Shown: positions 12,785 to 16,092 of the stretch, piece by piece
How positions within the stretch are numbered: position 1 is the stretch's first letter
Layout: the number at the start of each line of letters is the position of its first letter
NCBI GenBank assembly: GCA_964528085.1
Contig: CAZGRE010000033.1
Coordinates: 1-16,092 of the forward strand
Reading direction: 5' to 3'
DNA length: 16,092 nucleotides
Source of the DNA: B2-G16 sp964528085
GTDB taxonomy: Bacteria > Bipolaricaulota > Bipolaricaulia > UBA7950 > UBA9294
Made by a program: the position numbers and the translations under genes
Notes under the pieces: generated by a model
Databases searched by the model: none
Seen by the model: only the letters and a program-made list of their open reading frames with translations
Told to the model about the DNA's origin: nothing

Positions 12785-13372
12785 ATGTGTAACGGCGCAT
12801 TCCTTCGAAAATCGCTGATCGCGCTCATCGCGATCGCCCTTCTACTGTACGCTCCACTCGTTGCGATTCGCATCCTCTACCCGCTCCGGTTCACCGGCCT
12901 CGTCGCGGGGTGGGCAAGGGAGAGATCCCTCGATCCGGCGCTCGTCGCCGCCGTCATCCGGGTCGAGAGCAGGTTCCATCCGGACGCGGTATCCCCCCGC
13001 GGGGCGATCGGGCTGATGCAGATCACCCCGCTTACCGGCAGATGGATCGCCGGTAAGCTCGGGGTAACAAATTTTACCCCAAATGACCTATACGATCCTG
13101 AGACGAACGTCCGATTCGGGACGTGGTATCTCGTCTATCTCCTCGATCGCTTCGGTGAGATGGAGACGGCCCTACGTGCGTACAACGCCGGGCCGGGGAC
13201 GGTCGCCGGCTGGGGGAGCGACCCGGGGGGAGTCTATCCAGAGACGTCTGCATATGTGAAGCGGGTGATCGATGCGCTCTTCATCTATCGCCTCTACTTT
13301 CGCCTACCATTCCTCATTCGGATCATCCCCTCCCTCGGGTTGAGCGTTGCAGAGAGGCGTTCCGTTGGCTAG
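12785..13372 (+). CDS. Membrane-anchored lytic transglycosylase (Slt-type, GH23 fold)
   Basis: It cuts the MurNAc-GlcNAc bond of peptidoglycan, forming 1,6-anhydro ends. The 195 residues start with a signal-anchor (about 9-33, SLIALIAIALLLYAPLVAI) that would hold the enzyme on the outside of the inner membrane. The catalytic domain shows VIRVESRFHPDAVSPRGAIGL (from 57) with catalytic Glu61 in the ES motif, GLMQITP, ETNVRFGTWYL, RAYNAGPGTV (from 131) and TSAYVKRVI. This is the same layout as the C-terminal domain of Slt70, without its helical N-terminal part. The ATG at 12785 has only GAGG three bases upstream, a poor ribosome-binding site, and the predicted mRNA start is almost at the ATG. 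It stands alone between a divergent promoter and acs, which begins 41 bases after it with its own strong ribosome-binding site. Confidence 0.93.
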   Translation: MCNGAFLRKSLIALIAIALLLYAPLVAIRILYPLRFTGLVAGWARERSLDPALVAAVIRVESRFHPDAVSPRGAIGLMQITPLTGRWIAGKLGVTNFTPNDLYDPETNVRFGTWYLVYLLDRFGEMETALRAYNAGPGTVAGWGSDPGGVYPETSAYVKRVIDALFIYRLYFRLPFLIRIIPSLGLSVAERRSVG

Positions 13373-13413
13373 TATCGATGCAAGTTTGATTACAAGCTAT
13401 AGGAGGTTTAAAC

Positions 13414-15372
13414 GTGTCGGAGGCTAGACAGTGGGTGAAGAAGGATCCGGCCAAGGAGAACGTCTTCTGGCCGACCGAGGGGATGAAGGAGCGGGCGTGG
13501 GTGGCCGATGAGTCGATCTACGCCGAGGCGAACGCCGATCCGGTGAAGTTCTGGGAAACGCACGCTGCAGAGCTTCACTGGTTTAAGAAATGGGACAACG
13601 CGTATGAGTTCGCCCCCCAGGCGTACAAGTGGTTCGTCGGGGGGAAGATCAACCTCTCCTACAACTCCCTCGACCGGCACATCGAGGCCGGAAACGGCGA
13701 TAAGGTCGCCCTGATCTGGGAGCCGGAGCCGACAGACGAGGAGCCGCTCAAGATCACGTACTCCGAGCTGCACAAGCTCGTCTCCAAGTTCGCCAACGTG
13801 CTTAAAGGCTTGGGCGTGAAGAAGGGGGACCGCGTCGGGATCTACCTTCCGATGATCCCCGAGGCGGTGATCGCCATGCAGGCGTGCGCCCGGATCGGTG
13901 CTCCTCACTCCGTGGTGTTCTCCGCGTTCAGCCCGGATTCCCTGCGCGACCGGCTGATCGACGCCGGGGCAAAGGTGTTGATCACCGCCGACGGCTACTA
14001 CCGCCGCGGGAAAAAGATCGACCTGAAGCGCAACGCCGATCTTGGAATCGAGGGGACCCCGGTGGAGAAGGTCGTCGTGGTGAAGCGGCTCGACGGGAGC
14101 GCATCGATGAGTCAGGGGCGTGACCTGTGGTACCACGAGCTGATGGCGGACGCCTCCGACGACTCCCCGGCCGAGGAGCTGGACTCCGAGGATCTCTCGT
14201 TCCTTCTTTACACCTCCGGTACGACCGGGAAGCCGAAGGGGATCATGCACACCACCGGCGGATACGCCGTCCAGTCGTACCTCACCGCCAAGTGGAACTT
14301 CGACCTGCACGAGGGGGACATCTTCTGGTGCACCGCCGACGTCGGCTGGATCACCGGCCACACCTACATAAACTACGCCCCGCTGATGAACGGGGTGACG
14401 AGCGTGATCTTCGAGGGTTCCCCCGACTTTCCCGACTACGGCCGGTTCTGGGCGATCATCGAGAAGCACAAGATCACCCAGCTGTACACCGCTCCGACCG
14501 CGATCCGGATGTTCATCAAGTGGGGGGACGAGTGGCCGGCCAAATACGATCTCTCCTCGCTCAGACTCCTCGGAACCGTAGGTGAGCCGATCAACGTCGA
14601 CGCCTGGATGTGGTACTTCGAGAAGATCGGCGGCAGGCGTTGCCCGATCATCGACACGTGGTGGCAGACCGAGACCGGGGCGAACATGGTGAACAACCTC
14701 CCCGGGATCGGGCCGTTCATCCCGACGATCGCCGGCCGGCCGTTCCCGGGCGTGATCGCCGACATCCTCGACTCCGGCGGGACGCCGGTCAAGCCGGGCG
14801 AGGGGGGGTATCTTGCGATCTACAGCCCGTTCCCACCGGCCCTTACCCGCGGGATCTACGGGGACATGGAGCGGTTCCGCAACCAGTACTTCTCCGACTA
14901 CGGGCCGGAGCGCTACTTCACGAGCGACGGGGCGCGCAAGGACGAGATGGGGAACATCCGGATCACCGGGCGCGTCGACGACGTGATGAACGTCGCCGGC
15001 CACCGGCTGGCGACCGCCGAGGTGGAGAGCGCCCTGGCGCAGAACGAGAAGGTGAGCGAGGTCGCGGTCGTATCCCGCCCGCACGACCTGAAAGGCGAGG
15101 TCCCGGTCGCGTTCGTCCTGCTGAAGGCCGGGATCACCCCGTCGGAGGAGATCAAAAAGGAGCTGATGGGTACGGTGACCAAGGTGATCGGACCGACCGG
15201 GAGGCCGGACGAGATCGTCTTCGTCGAGGACGTCCCGAAGACGCGAAGCGGGAAGATCATGCGCCGCGTGTTGAAGGCGCTCGTCCGGAACGAGCCGATC
15301 GGGGACATCACCACCCTACAGAATCCAGACAGCGTCGACCATCTGAAGGAGATGGTTGGCTACAAGGGATAA
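13414..15372 (+). CDS. acs: Acetyl-CoA synthetase (AMP-forming)
   Basis: It makes acetyl-CoA from acetate, ATP and CoA through acetyl-AMP, in the cytoplasm. The 652 residues match Acs (about 650). Landmarks in order: ATP-binding YTSGTTGKPKG at 266-276, CTADVGWITGHTY, TVGEPIN, the acetate-pocket DTWWQTETG, the hinge region ITGRVDDVMNVAGHRL, and PKTRSGKIMRR near the C-terminus. Lys614 there is the adenylation lysine that protein acetylases modify in other bacteria, so post-translational control is possible. The start is GTG 13414, set by AGGAGG at 13401-13406 seven bases upstream. An acetate-transporter gene follows directly and both end at a strong terminator, suggesting a two-gene acetate-assimilation operon. 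A weak promoter-like sequence (TTGGCT 13365, GATTAC 13388) precedes it, too poor to call. Confidence 0.97.
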   Translation: MSEARQWVKKDPAKENVFWPTEGMKERAWVADESIYAEANADPVKFWETHAAELHWFKKWDNAYEFAPQAYKWFVGGKINLSYNSLDRHIEAGNGDKVALIWEPEPTDEEPLKITYSELHKLVSKFANVLKGLGVKKGDRVGIYLPMIPEAVIAMQACARIGAPHSVVFSAFSPDSLRDRLIDAGAKVLITADGYYRRGKKIDLKRNADLGIEGTPVEKVVVVKRLDGSASMSQGRDLWYHELMADASDDSPAEELDSEDLSFLLYTSGTTGKPKGIMHTTGGYAVQSYLTAKWNFDLHEGDIFWCTADVGWITGHTYINYAPLMNGVTSVIFEGSPDFPDYGRFWAIIEKHKITQLYTAPTAIRMFIKWGDEWPAKYDLSSLRLLGTVGEPINVDAWMWYFEKIGGRRCPIIDTWWQTETGANMVNNLPGIGPFIPTIAGRPFPGVIADILDSGGTPVKPGEGGYLAIYSPFPPALTRGIYGDMERFRNQYFSDYGPERYFTSDGARKDEMGNIRITGRVDDVMNVAGHRLATAEVESALAQNEKVSEVAVVSRPHDLKGEVPVAFVLLKAGITPSEEIKKELMGTVTKVIGPTGRPDEIVFVEDVPKTRSGKIMRRVLKALVRNEPIGDITTLQNPDSVDHLKEMVGYKG

Positions 15373-15374
15373 AA

Positions 15375-15379
15375 GGAGG
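15375..15379 (+). promoter_or_regulatory. Ribosome-binding site deciding the transporter start
   Basis: GGAGG directly abuts an ATG at 15380, leaving no spacing, so that ATG is unlikely to be used. The same site lies nine bases before an in-frame GTG at 15389, which also begins the sequence with SEEKSLAN, the expected N-terminus. I therefore take the GTG as the start. Confidence 0.65.
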
Positions 15380-15388
15380 ATGGCGGAA

Positions 15389-15964
15389 GTGAGCGAAGAG
15401 AAATCTCTTGCCAATGTCGGTGCGCTCGGGCTCGGCGGGTTTGCCCTGTCGACGTTCATCTTAAACATCGTGAACGCCGGATGGGTGGACGCAAAGACGA
15501 TCGGGATCGTGATGCCGGTCGCCATGTTCTACGGCGGGCTCGCCCAGTTCATGGCCGGGATGTGGGACGTCAAGCGCGGGGATACGTTCGGAGCGACCTG
15601 TTTTTCGTCGTTCGGGGCGTTCTGGATGGGGCTTGCTACGTTCTTCTTCCTCAAGCTCGCCGGGGTCGCCGGGTTTGTCGACGTCACCCCGGCCGGGGTG
15701 GCGGTCGTTCTGATCGCATGGGGGATATTCACCGCATATGCGACGATCGCCTCCCTTAAGCTCCCCAAGGCGGTCACCTGGGTGTTCATCACCTTGACGA
15801 TCCTGTTCTTCCTCCTTGCAATCGGGGAGTTCGTCCCGATCGTGCACACGATCGCCGGATACGAGGGGGTCCTCTGCGCGCTGATCGCGTGGTACACCTC
15901 GGCCGGGATCCTGATCAACACCGTGCACGGGAGGACCGTCCTCCCGCTCGGGGAGCGGAGCTAA
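15389..15964 (+). CDS. Acetate transporter, AceTr (GPR1/FUN34/YaaH, SatP) family
   Basis: A six-helix inner-membrane protein of the family that moves acetate or succinate, usually with protons. The 191 residues are strongly hydrophobic, with segments at about GFALSTFILNIVNAG, IGIVMPVAMFYGGLAQFMAGM, FSSFGAFWMGLATFFFL, AGVAVVLIAWGIFTAYA, VTWVFITLTILFFLLA and YEGVLCALIAWYTSAGI. The family landmarks FYGGLAQ, AGMWDVKRGDTFGATCFSS and AFW are present. The N-terminal signature, normally NPAPLGL, reads NVGALGL at residues 9-15, so both prolines are missing. The start is GTG 15389 from ribosome-binding-site spacing; ATG 15380 would add three residues. The gene lies 16 bases after acs and just before a terminator, which supports acetate as substrate. 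Direction of transport (uptake or export) cannot be told. Confidence 0.9.
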   Translation: MSEEKSLANVGALGLGGFALSTFILNIVNAGWVDAKTIGIVMPVAMFYGGLAQFMAGMWDVKRGDTFGATCFSSFGAFWMGLATFFFLKLAGVAGFVDVTPAGVAVVLIAWGIFTAYATIASLKLPKAVTWVFITLTILFFLLAIGEFVPIVHTIAGYEGVLCALIAWYTSAGILINTVHGRTVLPLGERS

Positions 15965-15970
15965 ACCCGG

Positions 15971-16004
15971 AAGGGCGGGAGGGCTCCTCCCGCCCTTCTT
16001 TTTT
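15971..16004 (+). terminator. Strong intrinsic terminator after acs-transporter operon
   Basis: A perfect 12-base GC-rich stem (arms 15971-15982 and 15986-15997) with a three-base GCT loop is followed by C and six T. It starts six bases after the transporter stop. It is the clearest terminator in the window. Confidence 0.95.
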
Positions 16005-16017
16005 AGCAGAAGGTGCA

Positions 16018-16092
16018 ATGAGTCCTATCACCTACGCAGAGATCCTATCGGCACGGGAGCGGATCGCCCCGTACGCACGCAGAACACCGGTG
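16018..16092 (+). CDS. Threonine/serine dehydratase-like PLP enzyme (5' end, cut by right edge)
   Basis: Only 25 codons are present. They read MSPITYAEILSARERIAPYA and then RRTPV, the usual N-terminus of the threonine dehydratase / serine racemase family (fold type II PLP enzymes): an I-x-x-A-x-x-R-I helix ending in the conserved TPL/TPV. The catalytic lysine and PLP loop lie beyond the window. AAGG at 16010-16013 is a modest ribosome-binding site four bases before the ATG. The start lies just 13 bases after the T-run of the previous terminator, leaving no room for a separate promoter. A catabolic threonine dehydratase would make 2-oxobutanoate, a possible substrate for the 2-oxoacid oxidoreductase in this window, but that link is only suggestive. 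Confidence 0.72.
   Translation, partial: MSPITYAEILSARERIAPYARRTPV

Noticed and set aside
13408..15084. Long open frame of 558 codons on the minus strand opposite acs
   Set aside because: It mirrors the codon pattern of acs, the translation is low in complexity and rich in Asp, Arg, Val and Pro with no domain, and acs is unmistakable on the other strand.
1..16092. High apparent density of GATC
   Set aside because: The many GATC sites follow from frequent Ile ATC codons after G-ending codons and from GAT-C contexts in high-GC coding sequence. No clustering at a regulatory or origin-like site was noticed, and I did not compute the expected count.

Overview
This is a gene-dense stretch of bacterial chromosome of high GC (roughly 60%, with strong GGG, ATC and CTC codon preference). 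It encodes core information-processing and central-metabolism genes and shows no sign of phage, transposons, CRISPR or tRNA/rRNA. The gene set points to an anaerobe that ferments or oxidises 2-oxo acids through ferredoxin, handles acetate, and probably uses pyrophosphate in glycolysis/gluconeogenesis: a four-subunit 2-oxoacid:ferredoxin oxidoreductase, a pyrophosphate-type phosphofructokinase, a hydrogenase-maturation-type protease, acetyl-CoA synthetase and an acetate transporter. A deep-branching anaerobic lineage such as Bipolaricaulota (OP1/Acetothermia) would fit, but that is an impression from gene content and protein style, not a proven placement.

Layout. (1) 1-408, minus: the 5' end of ruvB, running off the left edge. 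(2) 491-7743, plus: ribF, tsaB, rpmB, a small S1-like protein, then korD-korA-korB-korC (2-oxoacid:ferredoxin oxidoreductase), a NUDIX hydrolase and a PEP/pyruvate-binding ATP-grasp protein. From korA onward the genes overlap, mostly by stop/start ATGA junctions, so they are probably translated in a coupled way. (3) 7688-12706, minus: a DUF502 membrane protein, accD, accA, a hydrogenase-maturation-type peptidase, class II fructose-bisphosphate aldolase and phosphofructokinase. Nearly all are overlapping or a few bases apart. (4) 12785-15964, plus: a membrane-anchored lytic transglycosylase, then acs and an acetate transporter gene, closed by a strong intrinsic terminator (15971-16004). (5) 16018 to the right edge, plus: the first 25 codons of a threonine-dehydratase-like PLP enzyme.

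How the genes work together. The ferredoxin oxidoreductase turns 2-oxo acids into acyl-CoA plus reduced ferredoxin. Acs and the transporter couple acetate to acetyl-CoA. AccA/AccD lead from acetyl-CoA to malonyl-CoA and fatty acids; the biotin carrier and biotin carboxylase genes are not in the window. Aldolase and phosphofructokinase form the fructose-1,6-bisphosphate step, probably reversible if pyrophosphate is the phosphate donor.

No intergenic stretch exceeds about 85 bases; the two longest (409-490 and 12707-12784) are divergent promoter regions. I see no obviously new multi-gene system here. The points most worth a second look are: an unusual phosphofructokinase donor-site signature, a NUDIX gene whose conserved N-terminus extends upstream of any standard start codon, a PEP-synthase-like protein without its catalytic domains placed in the oxidoreductase operon, a 56-base convergent gene overlap, two divergent promoters built on symmetric -10 palindromes, and a terminator standing only 13 bases before the next start codon.
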